NCBI GenBank assembly: GCA_040770645.1
Contig: JAXGIS010000014.1
Location: forward strand, 1 to 51,244
From: JAAYZX01 sp040770645
GTDB taxonomy: Bacteria > Actinomycetota > Thermoleophilia > RBG-16-64-13
DNA: 51,244 nt
Direction: 5' to 3'
Below are positions 25,879 to 33,824 of this stretch, piece by piece. The translations under genes were made by a program, and so were the position numbers. The notes under the pieces are model-generated. The model was not told the DNA's origin. It saw only the letters and a program-made list of their open reading frames with translations, and searched no databases. Positions within the stretch are counted from its first letter, which is position 1. Each line of letters opens with the position of its first letter.

Positions 25879-27758
25879 CTTCCGCTCACACTCCGTTGGG
25901 CCTCCCGATGCACGTGGATCATGAGGAGGGAGATGTCCGCAGGGGAAACACCCGCGATACGAGATGCCTGGCCCAATGTGGCCGGGGCGAAACGGACCAG
26001 CTTCTGTCGAGCCTCAAAGGTCAAACCCGTAACCGCCGAGTAGTCGAAGTGTTCCGGGATGCGTGTAGCCTCAGTCGCTCGACGCCGTCTGATGTCGGCC
26101 AATTGCCTTTGGATGTAGCCGTCGTACTGGACACGAACAGCCAACTGATCAGCCACGTCGGGCGGCAGAGCGGCGAGCTTGTCTCTGTCGTGTGGACTCA
26201 TGAGCGCTACCACGTCATCCAGCGACAACTCGGGCCGACGCAGAAGCTGTGCTGCAGGCTGCGACGCGTTGATGGGGGCGCTGCCCCTGGCCACCAACGC
26301 CTCATTAGTTGCGTCGCCGACCTTGATGGGGGAGGCTCCGAGAAGCTCCTCGGCTTCCGCCAACATCCTGACTCGGTCATGCACCTGCTCGAGTTGGGCC
26401 GAACTGATGAGTCCTAAGTTGTGTCCGATCTCCGAGAGTCGCTCGGCAGCATTGTCATGGCGAAGCAAGAGCCGATACTCGGCCCGAGAGGTGAACATGC
26501 GGTACGGCTCATCGATCTCTTTGGTCACGAGATCATCAATCAACACTCCAATGTAAGCTTGGTCCCGACCCAGCACGACGGGCTCACGGTCTTGGACCAA
26601 GAGCGCCGCGTTGATGCCGGCCATTAGGCCCTGCGCCGCTGCCTCCTCATACCCTGAAGTGCCGTTGATCTGTCCCGCGGCGAACAGGCCGGCAATACCC
26701 TTCACCGCCAAGCTGTGGCTCAACTGATGCGGCGGCAGAAAATCGTACTCAACCGCATAGCCGGGTCGGATCAGTGTGGCGTGCTCGAGACCCGGCGTTG
26801 CCTGAACGATCAGTTCCTGCACCCACACCGGCAGGCTGGTGGTGAGCCCTTGAAGATACATCTCCCAAGTTGACGCCCCTTCCGGCTCTACGAAGACGGG
26901 GTGCCGCTCCTTCTCGGGGAAGTTGATCATCTTGCGATCGATGGAAGGACAGTAGCGCGGGCCTTTTCCGCTGACTGACCCTGTCCGAATCGGACTCAGG
27001 TGCAGGTGGGCCGCCACCACTTCATGCGTGTGGGGGGTAGTGTAGGTGAGGTAACAGGGCAGCTGGCGCCGAGGCTGCGGCCGCTCCCAATGGGAGAAAC
27101 CCGGGAGGGAGAGATCACCGGGCTGCTCAACCATTTTGGTTACGTCTACGGTACGGCCGTCAATGCGCGGCGGGGTCGCCGACTGGAAGCGATCAAGCTG
27201 TAGCCCCAGTTCCAACAAGGCGGCGGACAGCCTCGTGGCGGGCAGTTCTCCCACACGCCCGGCAGCATAGCTCCTTTGACCTACCACCACCCGTCCCTGC
27301 AGGAAAGTCCCCGTCGCCAGCACCACGGCGCGGGCGGAGATTTTCCTACCGTCGGCCAACCGTACGCCCCGGATGGTTTCACGTGAAACATCGAGGCCCG
27401 ACACTTCACCTTGTACAACGAACAGACCGGGGGTGTTCACAAGCGTATGCTTCATCCAGTCTTCGTAGAGCCTCTTGTCCGTCTGGGCGCGCAAAGCCCT
27501 GACTGCCGGCCCTTTCGAGGTGTTGAGTGTTTTGATCTGCACGAAGGAGCGATCCGTATTCCTGCCCTGTTCTCCACCCAGTGCGTCGATTTCTCGGGTC
27601 AGTTGGCCCTTGCCCACGCCCCCTACGGCAGGGTTGCAGGGCATCAGCACGATCTTGTCGATGCTCAGAGTCACCAGCGCCACCCTACACCCCATGCGGG
27701 CGGCAGCCAGCGCCGCCTCGCACCCGGCATGACCGCCCCCCACCACCACCACGTCCAT
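25875..27758 (-). CDS. mnmG: tRNA uridine-5-carboxymethylaminomethyl modification flavoenzyme
   Basis: Works with MnmE to make the cmnm5 side chain at wobble U34. 627 residues from ATG 27758 (MDVVVVGGGHAGCEAALAAA, FAD-binding GGGHAG). Family motifs: CNPAVGGVGKGQLTREIDAL, NTSKGPAVRALRAQ, CPSIDRKMINFP, FLPPHQLSHSL, GLFAAGQINGTSGYEEAAAQ and the C-terminal MnmE/tRNA-binding helical domain ending in SPADISLLMIHVHRE. An upstream in-frame extension of 43 residues was rejected because it overlaps the preceding gene and lacks homology. It contains a parS site. Intact. Confidence 0.96.
   Translation of the reverse strand: MDVVVVGGGHAGCEAALAAARMGCRVALVTLSIDKIVLMPCNPAVGGVGKGQLTREIDALGGEQGRNTDRSFVQIKTLNTSKGPAVRALRAQTDKRLYEDWMKHTLVNTPGLFVVQGEVSGLDVSRETIRGVRLADGRKISARAVVLATGTFLQGRVVVGQRSYAAGRVGELPATRLSAALLELGLQLDRFQSATPPRIDGRTVDVTKMVEQPGDLSLPGFSHWERPQPRRQLPCYLTYTTPHTHEVVAAHLHLSPIRTGSVSGKGPRYCPSIDRKMINFPEKERHPVFVEPEGASTWEMYLQGLTTSLPVWVQELIVQATPGLEHATLIRPGYAVEYDFLPPHQLSHSLAVKGIAGLFAAGQINGTSGYEEAAAQGLMAGINAALLVQDREPVVLGRDQAYIGVLIDDLVTKEIDEPYRMFTSRAEYRLLLRHDNAAERLSEIGHNLGLISSAQLEQVHDRVRMLAEAEELLGASPIKVGDATNEALVARGSAPINASQPAAQLLRRPELSLDDVVALMSPHDRDKLAALPPDVADQLAVRVQYDGYIQRQLADIRRRRATEATRIPEHFDYSAVTGLTFEARQKLVRFAPATLGQASRIAGVSPADISLLMIHVHREAQRSVSGS
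27375..27390. other. parS: parS centromere site inside mnmG
   Basis: GGTTTCACGTGAAACA matches the 16-bp bacterial parS consensus TGTTTCACGTGAAACA at 15 of 16 positions, with the 14-bp core palindrome perfect. It lies 3 kb from parB and about 6 kb from the DnaA-box region, where origin-proximal parS sites are expected. ParB loaded here would nucleate the segregation complex. Confidence 0.9.
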
Positions 27759-27774
27759 GCTTTCGTGCACAGCC

Positions 27775-29178
27775 TCAACCGCCACGTCGTATTCCCTCGC
27801 CGCGGCCGTCCCCGTCCAACTCCGCCTGGATTTCACGTGCAGCTTCGATCCCACTAAGCAGACTCTCGGCGTAGGAACGGGCGCCAATCACGCGCCCCAC
27901 CGCCCACAATCCGGGAAATCCGGCCAAGCGGCCTGCCGGTCCTGCGCCCGATACAATGCGCGCCGACACCTTGTATCCCAGTCGAGACACGTATGCGTCC
28001 TCCACTTCTCCAGACACGGGCGCGCAACTACGAGCGGCTGGGAAAGCCGCTTCTTGGTTGTCACACACGCCTTGGCCTGCCCCCAGACAATCGTCCAGTG
28101 CCCCTCGCACGACGTCGTACTCCTGCCACTCTGCAGACACCGCCGACTGTGGTACAAGCAGACGCTGTTGGACCCCGTCCTCCCGCCCTCCGCTGCTTCG
28201 GCGGTCACGAGTGAGTGTCAGCCAGTCCCGGCCCACGCCCCTCACGGCCGGAGAGTACTCGAGCGACGTAGCCGGTGCGCGCCCGGCACTCTCCGCCGCC
28301 GACAACCAACGGCGACATTCCTCCGCCCACGGCGCGACAATAGATTCCCACGACTCCCACTCGGTGGGTTCCGGCTCTACTTGGCCCAACGAGCCCACAG
28401 CCTCGGCTCTCGGTGCTTCTTCAAACCCTGACACACCCACCACAGGCAGGAGTCCCCCGAACCTCCAGCCGTGCCAAGTCCCCCCGGCTTCTGCGCCATC
28501 GAACGAACCCACCAACGACGTTCCTACGTCGCAGCTCCCACAAGACAGGGGCACACCGAGGCCGGCGAGGCTCGCACACAGCTGATCGGCCGCCACCTCA
28601 CCGTATCTCCCTCCTCCCATCTGCTGACGTCCCACGGTCAACCGCCCCTGCAGCGCCATGCCCACCGCAATCACCACACGAGAACCGGTCACAGTGTCGC
28701 CAAAAGCCGTGTGGACGGCCCACTCTCCGTCGTCGGTCCGCTCCAAGCCCGTTGCCAACCCCTGTCGGAAACGCAGGGTGGGCAGCAGCTCCAACACCCA
28801 CTTCACCCTCAGCGATACCGCGCGGGGGTCCACGGCCAACCCGGCGAAGCCTCTCTGCCCTGAACCGGTAATCTCCTCTTGGCGCCCCTCATGCGGCCCG
28901 CCTGCCTGCGGCGTTGGGATCACAAGCGCATCAGCCAACCAAGCGCATCTCAGATCTTGCGGCAGACCGCCAAACGCCGCCATCAAGCGTGACACCCCGG
29001 CGGCTCCGGCCGCCGGCACGTCGGGACCGTAGGCCGGCTTTCCAGCAGCGTCCAGGGAGGCGCTCACCAGCAGCACCTCAACCCCAGCGGTCGCCAGCAC
29101 GCCCGCGCACGCGCACCCAGAGACTCCAGCGCCGACGATGACCACGCGCGGTCCGCCCACCTCAGCTCTACTGCTCAT
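27775..29178 (-). CDS. Divergent MnmG/GidA paralogue (FAD-dependent)
   Basis: 467 residues, 16 bp before mnmG and 43 bp after mnmE. N-terminal VVIVGAGVSGCACAGVLATA is an FAD-binding fold. Several segments are plainly MnmG-like: VVIAVGMALQGRLTVG (compare the ATGTFLQGRVVVG of MnmG), GRYGEVAADQLCASLAGLGV, ATSLEYSPAVRGVGRDW and GLWAVGRVIGARSYAESL near the end. The CNPAVGG motif, the KGQLTREID segment, and the long C-terminal tRNA/MnmE-binding domain are absent. So it is a shortened relative placed between the two partners of the cmnm5U34 pathway. Function unknown: possibly an accessory tRNA-modifying flavoenzyme, a folate/FAD-type methyl donor like TrmFO, or a regulator. GC and codon use resemble neighbours. 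Confidence 0.75.
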   Translation of the reverse strand: MSSRAEVGGPRVVIVGAGVSGCACAGVLATAGVEVLLVSASLDAAGKPAYGPDVPAAGAAGVSRLMAAFGGLPQDLRCAWLADALVIPTPQAGGPHEGRQEEITGSGQRGFAGLAVDPRAVSLRVKWVLELLPTLRFRQGLATGLERTDDGEWAVHTAFGDTVTGSRVVIAVGMALQGRLTVGRQQMGGGRYGEVAADQLCASLAGLGVPLSCGSCDVGTSLVGSFDGAEAGGTWHGWRFGGLLPVVGVSGFEEAPRAEAVGSLGQVEPEPTEWESWESIVAPWAEECRRWLSAAESAGRAPATSLEYSPAVRGVGRDWLTLTRDRRSSGGREDGVQQRLLVPQSAVSAEWQEYDVVRGALDDCLGAGQGVCDNQEAAFPAARSCAPVSGEVEDAYVSRLGYKVSARIVSGAGPAGRLAGFPGLWAVGRVIGARSYAESLLSGIEAAREIQAELDGDGRGEGIRRGG

Positions 29179-29221
29179 CCAACCGCCGGTCCGCCAGACG
29201 CGATCATCTCATCTCTTTTGT

Positions 29222-30784
29222 TCATTTACCAATACAAAATCGGCTGAAGACCTCGTCCAACAGATCTTCGACCAGATCTTCCCCGGTTACCTGCCCGAGA
29301 CATACCACGGTCGCGCGGACATCTTCCGCCACGATGTCCTCGGGCGCGCCGGCAACAAGGCAACGCCCGCTCGGCCTGCGAAGCCCGCCGCCTGTTCCAC
29401 CAAACACGCTGCCGCTCCGTAGCCAGCAAGGGCTCGTCCCAGCTCACAGCCCCGTGCCCATGACGAGGCCCCTATCTCCTGCCGCAGTTCGTCAATACCC
29501 AAACCCTCCTTGGCGGAGATCGGGAGACTTCGCCACCCGCCTCCAGACGCTCCTGCGTCAAACCCTCCTGCCGGCAGGCCGCCCGAGCAACTCTTCAACG
29601 CCCGACCCCTCAGCCGCAACCTGGAATGCGGTACCTGGGGTGCCCACGGGGACAGAAACCACCAAGTCCACTTTGTTCCCCACTACAATCAGTCTCGCAG
29701 GATCCAACTCGAGATCTCCCAGCCGCATGGAGCCGCCCAGATCCCCGACGGCCGGCGTGCAGCCCAGCCCTTGGGCAGTCCTTCCGGCTGATAGGCCCCG
29801 GCTCGCACCGGTTCTGCGGCGGGGATACTCGTCCGCCCCCATCGAGAGGTCCAGTACGGCGAGCACGACATCGGCCGTGGCCAATGCCGCACGTGTGCGC
29901 TCCCACCTCTTTCTCAACCGAGTCCCAGGAGTCCCGCAGCCCGGCAGTATCAACCAGGCACACCGGTAACCCCGCAATCTCGATGGTCTCCTCTATCGTG
30001 TCTCGTGTGGTGCCGGGTATGTCCGACACAATGGCCCGCTCCCGCTGGCCAATGCATTGAGCAGACTGGATTTGCCCACGTTGGGCCGCCCAACGATGGC
30101 CACCCTCATGCCCTGGTCCAGAATCCTGCCCACGAACGCAGTGGTCAGAAGCCGCTCCAGATCCAGCCGCACACCCTCGACTGCGTGCGTAGCCTGATCC
30201 CGATCGAGGTCGCCCGGGTCTTCGTCGGCGAAATCAATCTGCACCTCCAACTGGGCCAAGACTCCGAGAAGCACCCGGCGGAGCGCCTTCAAACGCCGCG
30301 CCAACCCGCCGTCCAGCTGCCTCACGGCCGCCCGCAACGCCAAAGACGATTGCGCGCGCACGGCGGCCAGCACCGCCTCAGCCTGGGTCAGGTCGATGCG
30401 ACCGTTGAGAAACGCCCGCCGCGTGAACTCACCCGGCTCTGCAGCACGAGCTCCTGCCGCCAGGACCGCCCGAGTGACCGCTCGTTGCGCCGCATAACCC
30501 CCATGACAATCGATCTCAACCGTGTCCTCGCGCGTGAACGTGCGCGGAGACCACATGGCCGCGAGCATAACCTCATCCACGATTTCGCCCGCGGAGTCCA
30601 CGATGTGCCCGTGCACCAGTCGATGCGTGTCTTCCCTCGACGGGAAGGTCCCGGAGCTGGGACGGAACACGGAGCGGGCTATGCGAATGGCATCCGGCCC
30701 GCTGAGACGAACCACACCAATAGCGCCCACGCCGGGCGGGGTTGCCGGGGCAACAATGGTGTCACTGGAGGCGCGTCTGAGCAC
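29222..30784 (-). pseudogene. mnmE: tRNA modification GTPase MnmE, frameshifted in the G domain
   Basis: GTPase partner of MnmG. The N-terminal 240 residues are clean: IVAPATPPGVGAIGVVRLSG, FTREDTVEIDCHGG, PGEFTRRAFLNGRIDLTQAE. The G domain shows G1 VAIVGRPNVGKSSLLNALA, G2 SDIPGTTRDTIEE, G3 LVDTAGLRD, G4 VVGNKVDL and G5 ISAKEGLGI, but spread over frames with shifts near 30045, 29950, 29600 and 29340. The C-terminus reaches VEDLLDEVFSRFCIGK, the FCIGK motif holding the catalytic Cys, with stop at 29222. The G domain seems to have about 40 extra residues before G4. GTG 30784 is one plausible start. Since the gene is normally conserved, error in the sequence is likely. Confidence 0.88.
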
Positions 30785-30846
30785 CCCTCCCTGCGCCAGG
30801 CTGTCTACGGGCTGGGAACCTGGACCGGCAGGCACGCGCACCGAGC

Positions 30847-31557
30847 CTACCGCACAGGCGAAATCACCACGGCACGCGACGGTTCACGACCGCGGCTCTC
30901 CGTCACAACCTCTCGCCATTCCTTCAACGCCAAATGAACGATCTTGCGTTCGGCAGCAGTCATGGGCTCGAGTTGCACCGGCCTGCCCCGTTTTACCACT
31001 TCTTCGGCCTTTCGCACTGCAATGCGCTCAATACCGGCTTGGCGACGCTTCTTATACCCCTCGGCATCGATTCGCACCTGCTTGCGCGCGGCCGGATTAG
31101 GATACAGGGCCACGTTAGCCACATATTCGAGCGCATCGATGGTCTGGCCCCTCTTGCCGATGAGGATTCCCAGATCGTCCCCGGTGATATCCGCTGTAAG
31201 CGCTTCAGCCGTCTCCACGATTCGGATCTTGGCTTCCACACCCAGGAGATCGAGGACGGTGGTCAGTAGTTCGCGCAGGCGCGCCGAACCTGCTTCGGGC
31301 TGCGCGTATTCCTCCTCAGCCTCGTCGTCCTCATATTGCTCTTCGAAGTCCAACCCCGCGGGCAACTCAGAGTCCCCAAGGAGCAGGCGCACTTCAACCA
31401 ACGCATCGGTGCCCTCCACCCCCATGAAGCCGGCCTCTGGCTGCACCAACACAGATACCGCGTATTGATCTTCCCGCAGCTCGCCCGGCGCTATGTCCAG
31501 TTCCGCCAGGGCTCTCTGTACGGCCATGGCCACACTCGAACCACTAGCTCTTGCCAC
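30847..31557 (-). CDS. jag: Jag/KhpB RNA-binding protein (Jag_N, KH, R3H)
   Basis: 236 residues from GTG 31557, overlapping the yidC stop by 14 bp; an ATG at 31527 is the alternative. The Jag_N segment (VAMAVQRALAELDIAPGEL) is followed by an acidic linker (EEQYEDDEAEEE), a KH domain with GILIGKRGQTIDALEYVANV (GxxG loop) and an R3H domain with RKIVHLALKEWREVVTESRG. In firmicutes and actinobacteria KhpB binds small RNAs and mRNAs and affects cell division and envelope growth; coexpression with yidC is conserved. Intact. Confidence 0.93.
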   Translation of the reverse strand: MARASGSSVAMAVQRALAELDIAPGELREDQYAVSVLVQPEAGFMGVEGTDALVEVRLLLGDSELPAGLDFEEQYEDDEAEEEYAQPEAGSARLRELLTTVLDLLGVEAKIRIVETAEALTADITGDDLGILIGKRGQTIDALEYVANVALYPNPAARKQVRIDAEGYKKRRQAGIERIAVRKAEEVVKRGRPVQLEPMTAAERKIVHLALKEWREVVTESRGREPSRAVVISPVR

Positions 31558-32320
31558 CTTTGCCCTTTTGGGGCTTCTTTGCGGGCGCTTTCCCCGCGGG
31601 CGTCTTGCGTCCGGTTTCACTTCCGCCCTTTCCTCCAGACACCGCTGCCACAGGCTCCGGTGTCTTCACCATTCTCATGATCACGTATTGCTGCGCGATA
31701 GTCCACAAGTTGGATGTGAACCAGTACAGCAGCAGTCCCGCCGGCCATTTTCCAATGTAGGTGATGACGCCGATGCCAATGGGCATGATGTACATCATCA
31801 TTTTCTGCGTGGGGTCCTTCCCAGCCATCATCAGCGAGCTGAGAAACTGGCTGGCCACGTACAGCAAGATCAGCGGAAGATCGAACTGTGTGATGTTGTC
31901 CGCGATGTGCAGCCAGTCGGGAGCGCCGGGGAAGGCGCCAATCCATAGCCAATGATTGTCTCCGGGAAAGTCCTGCGCCCGCAGCATATAGAACAGTGCG
32001 AAGAACACCGGCATTTGAAGAATCAGTGGAAGGCACGATCCCAAAGGATTAAACTGGTTTTCCTTATAAAACTCCGCCAGCTTCTGATTGAGAAGCTCTC
32101 GGTTGCCCTTGTACTTCTCCTGCAACTCCTTTATCTGCGGCTGCAGCAGCTGCATGGCCCTCATGCTCTTGATCTGCTTGTAAGTGAGCGGCAGCAGCAC
32201 GATCCGAACGATGACCGTCAGGGCCACAATAGACCAACCCCAGCTGAGGCCCAGGTTGTTGTGGAAGAACTGAAGGACGGTATAAAGGACGTCTACCAGC
32301 GGCTTGAGTAATGATTGCAT
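31544..32320 (-). CDS. yidC: YidC/Oxa1 membrane protein insertase
   Basis: 258 residues, the short Gram-positive form without the large periplasmic domain. Transmembrane segments at about 10-50 (WGWSIVALTVIVRIVLLPLT, with the conserved Arg in the hydrophilic groove), then a coiled cytosolic loop QLLQPQIKELQEKYKGNREL, then three helices (LGSCLPLILQMPVFFALFYM, FDLPLILLYVASQFLSSLMM, MMMYIMPIGIGVITY and beyond). The C-terminal tail is Lys/Gly-rich, suiting ribosome contact. No lipobox is evident. Start overlaps the yidD stop by one base. Intact. Confidence 0.95.
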   Translation of the reverse strand: MQSLLKPLVDVLYTVLQFFHNNLGLSWGWSIVALTVIVRIVLLPLTYKQIKSMRAMQLLQPQIKELQEKYKGNRELLNQKLAEFYKENQFNPLGSCLPLILQMPVFFALFYMLRAQDFPGDNHWLWIGAFPGAPDWLHIADNITQFDLPLILLYVASQFLSSLMMAGKDPTQKMMMYIMPIGIGVITYIGKWPAGLLLYWFTSNLWTIAQQYVIMRMVKTPEPVAAVSGGKGGSETGRKTPAGKAPAKKPQKGKGGKS

Positions 32321-32640
32321 CAGTCACTCACCCCGAACTGGCTCTGGCAGCCCCTTACGTTGGCCCGGCCTGCCGACCGAAACAGACGCTGAGCAGACAC
32401 CGGATCGTACCCTCCATAATTGAGGGGGTTGCAGCGCATGATGCGCCATGCCCCCAAGATCAGGCCGCGGACCACGCCGTACTCCCTGATGGCCTCCACA
32501 GCATACTGCGAACACGACGGGTAGAAACGACAGCGTGCCGGGATTCCAGGGGAGATCCACCGCTGATACCCACGGATGGGGAGTATGAGCAGACTCTTAT
32601 AGTCTATGGGGCCTGCTCCCGGGTTCTGCAAGCAGACCAC
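32320..32640 (-). CDS. yidD: Membrane protein insertion efficiency factor YidD
   Basis: About 106 residues from a GTG at 32640; the true start may be further in, as the family begins near the YKSLLILPIRGYQRWISPGI segment. CRFYPSCSQYAVEAI and GLILGAWRIMRCNPLNYGGYD are diagnostic (conserved Cys residues and the RCNP..GG.D motif). Its 5' end overlaps rnpA, the usual rnpA-yidD-yidC order. Peripheral membrane protein helping YidC and possibly Sec insertion. Confidence 0.92.
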   Translation of the reverse strand: MVCLQNPGAGPIDYKSLLILPIRGYQRWISPGIPARCRFYPSCSQYAVEAIREYGVVRGLILGAWRIMRCNPLNYGGYDPVSAQRLFRSAGRANVRGCQSQFGVSD

Positions 32641-33004
32641 CCCTGCTAAGGACGTCAACCATCTTTGCCTCGACGCCACTGATGCCCTGCTCGTCGATGA
32701 CAGACAGGATATCCCCTCTCGCTATGAAAACCAGATCGACTCCCCGCTTCACCCTTGCCTCATTAAGGCGAAACACTTCCCGCAGACAACGCTTGATCTT
32801 ATTTCGGTCCACCGCATTACCCAAACGCTTCGAAACGGAGAACCCCACCCGTACCTCAAGAGTATCGGGCGCCAAGCCCTCCAGCTCCTCGGCTGATCGG
32901 GGGAAATAGTATAGAACCATGTAGCGACTGGCAACCGACCGGCCCGCCCTATAAACACGTTCGAAATCGCGTGAGCGGGACAGCCGGTTCTTGCGCCTCA
33001 GCAA
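32597..33004 (-). CDS. rnpA: Ribonuclease P protein component
   Basis: 135 residues. Start ATG 33004 gives MLRRKNRLSRSRDFERVYRA; the RNR motif lies in GNAVDRNKIKRCLREVFRL, binding RNase P RNA, with DLVFIARGDI following. The protein assists tRNA 5' maturation. It starts 7 bp after rpmH and overlaps yidD. The last 15 or so residues go beyond the usual end. Intact. Confidence 0.95.
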   Translation of the reverse strand: MLRRKNRLSRSRDFERVYRAGRSVASRYMVLYYFPRSAEELEGLAPDTLEVRVGFSVSKRLGNAVDRNKIKRCLREVFRLNEARVKRGVDLVFIARGDILSVIDEQGISGVEAKMVDVLSRGGLLAEPGSRPHRL

Positions 33005-33011
33005 ACTCGTC

Positions 33012-33146
33012 TCAGGCGGATAGGCGCTTGCGCCCCTTGAGGCGGCGGCGCTTGATGATGGCGCGACCCGCAGCCGTGCTCATCCTCTTTCGAAACCCGT
33101 GGGTCTTGCTGCGCTTACGTTTGCTCGGCTGATATGTTCTCTTCAC
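33012..33146 (-). CDS. rpmH: 50S ribosomal protein L34
   Basis: 44 residues from GTG 33146, beginning VKRTYQPSKRKRSKTHGF and ending in RRRLKGRKRLSA, a complete L34. Longer upstream starts add residues not found in the family and were not used. First gene of the long minus-strand unit. Confidence 0.97.
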   Translation of the reverse strand: MKRTYQPSKRKRSKTHGFRKRMSTAAGRAIIKRRRLKGRKRLSA

Positions 33147-33253
33147 TGCCCCGAACCTCTGGGTAGGACTGGTACATCTCCACCAGCCGGTTGCCCGCGC
33201 GCGTGGTGCCATAGATGCACCACCGCGGCACGCGGATCCGGCAAAGGTGTTGA

Positions 33254-33282
33254 AGTATACGCCCGCCCCCCATCGCGGTCAA
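33254..33282 (-). promoter_or_regulatory. Promoter of the rpmH-to-roadblock gene unit
   Basis: On the minus strand TTGACC (33282-33277) and TATACT (33259-33254) are 17 bp apart, a strong sigma70-type match. The predicted start near 33247 leaves a leader of about 100 nt before rpmH. Confidence 0.7.
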
Positions 33283-33488
33283 CGCGGGCGAGCGCCGATG
33301 TTCGCAGAGCCCTCTTGGCCGAGTGTGCCGCCGTGAGGCCTGGACGACCGGTGAAGACCGGCAGCAAACCCGGTGTACCTCTGGGGACCAGATGGCCACA
33401 CGCCGCTTCCCGAAAGGCAGGATGATCACCTTTGGGTGGACGTAGGGGGTGCCCGTCCACCCTGTCCTGAGACGAGCATGAAAAGCCT

Positions 33489-33702
33489 TTGTCCACATTT
33501 TCCTCACTTCAGCGGCAATACCGTGTGCTCCGCGTGTCGCAACGGCTCAACTTGTACACACCTGTGGACAGAGCTGTGGATAAGTCAGAAACTGCCTGCA
33601 TATAGAGCTGCACTTACCTGTCACAACCTTCTCGCAGCCCGCACCGTCCGCAGACCTTCTTCGGTATTTGCGGACGGTGCGGGACCCCGGACTTGTGGAA
33701 AA
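33489..33702. other. oriC: DnaA-box cluster, left part of oriC
   Basis: Five DnaA-type 9-mers occur in 214 bp: TTGTCCACA (33489-33497), TTGTACACA (33552-33560), reverse CTGTCCACA (33563-33571), a perfect reverse TTATCCACA (33575-33583) and reverse TTTTCCACA (33694-33702). Three are packed within 32 bp. The region lies between divergent rpmH and the plus-strand replication genes, the usual oriC site. The stretch 33283-33480 shows nothing recognisable. Confidence 0.8.
33638..33683. repeat. 15-bp perfect inverted repeat inside the origin region
   Basis: Arms 33638-33652 (CCCGCACCGTCCGCA) and 33669-33683 are perfect reverse complements around a 16-nt loop. It lies between the dense DnaA boxes and the last box at 33694. 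No T tract follows on either side, so termination is unlikely. It could form a cruciform or be a dimer-binding site for an origin regulator. Confidence 0.75.
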
Positions 33703-33718
33703 CGCCTCAGCCTCCGGC

Positions 33719-33724
33719 TAGAAT
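33719..33724 (+). promoter_or_regulatory. Candidate -10 element for the GHKL-HTH/dnaA transcript
   Basis: TAGAAT lies about 100 bp before the ATG at 33825. A DnaA box (33694-33702) covers the position of the expected -35, which shows only a weak TGGAAA match, so transcription could be controlled by DnaA. Low confidence from sequence alone. Confidence 0.35.
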
Positions 33725-33824
33725 GAACACGGGTTTCACACGTTCCATGCCATGGATGTGGGCAGGGCGGTGCCGCGGCACACACCCTCGTCCCCACCCT
33801 CCTCAAGGACGCGAGCGCGGTCGC

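Noticed and set aside
27759..27887. Upstream start of mnmG adding 43 residues
   Set aside because: The extension overlaps the preceding gene and does not resemble MnmG; MDVVVVGGGHAG is the conserved start.
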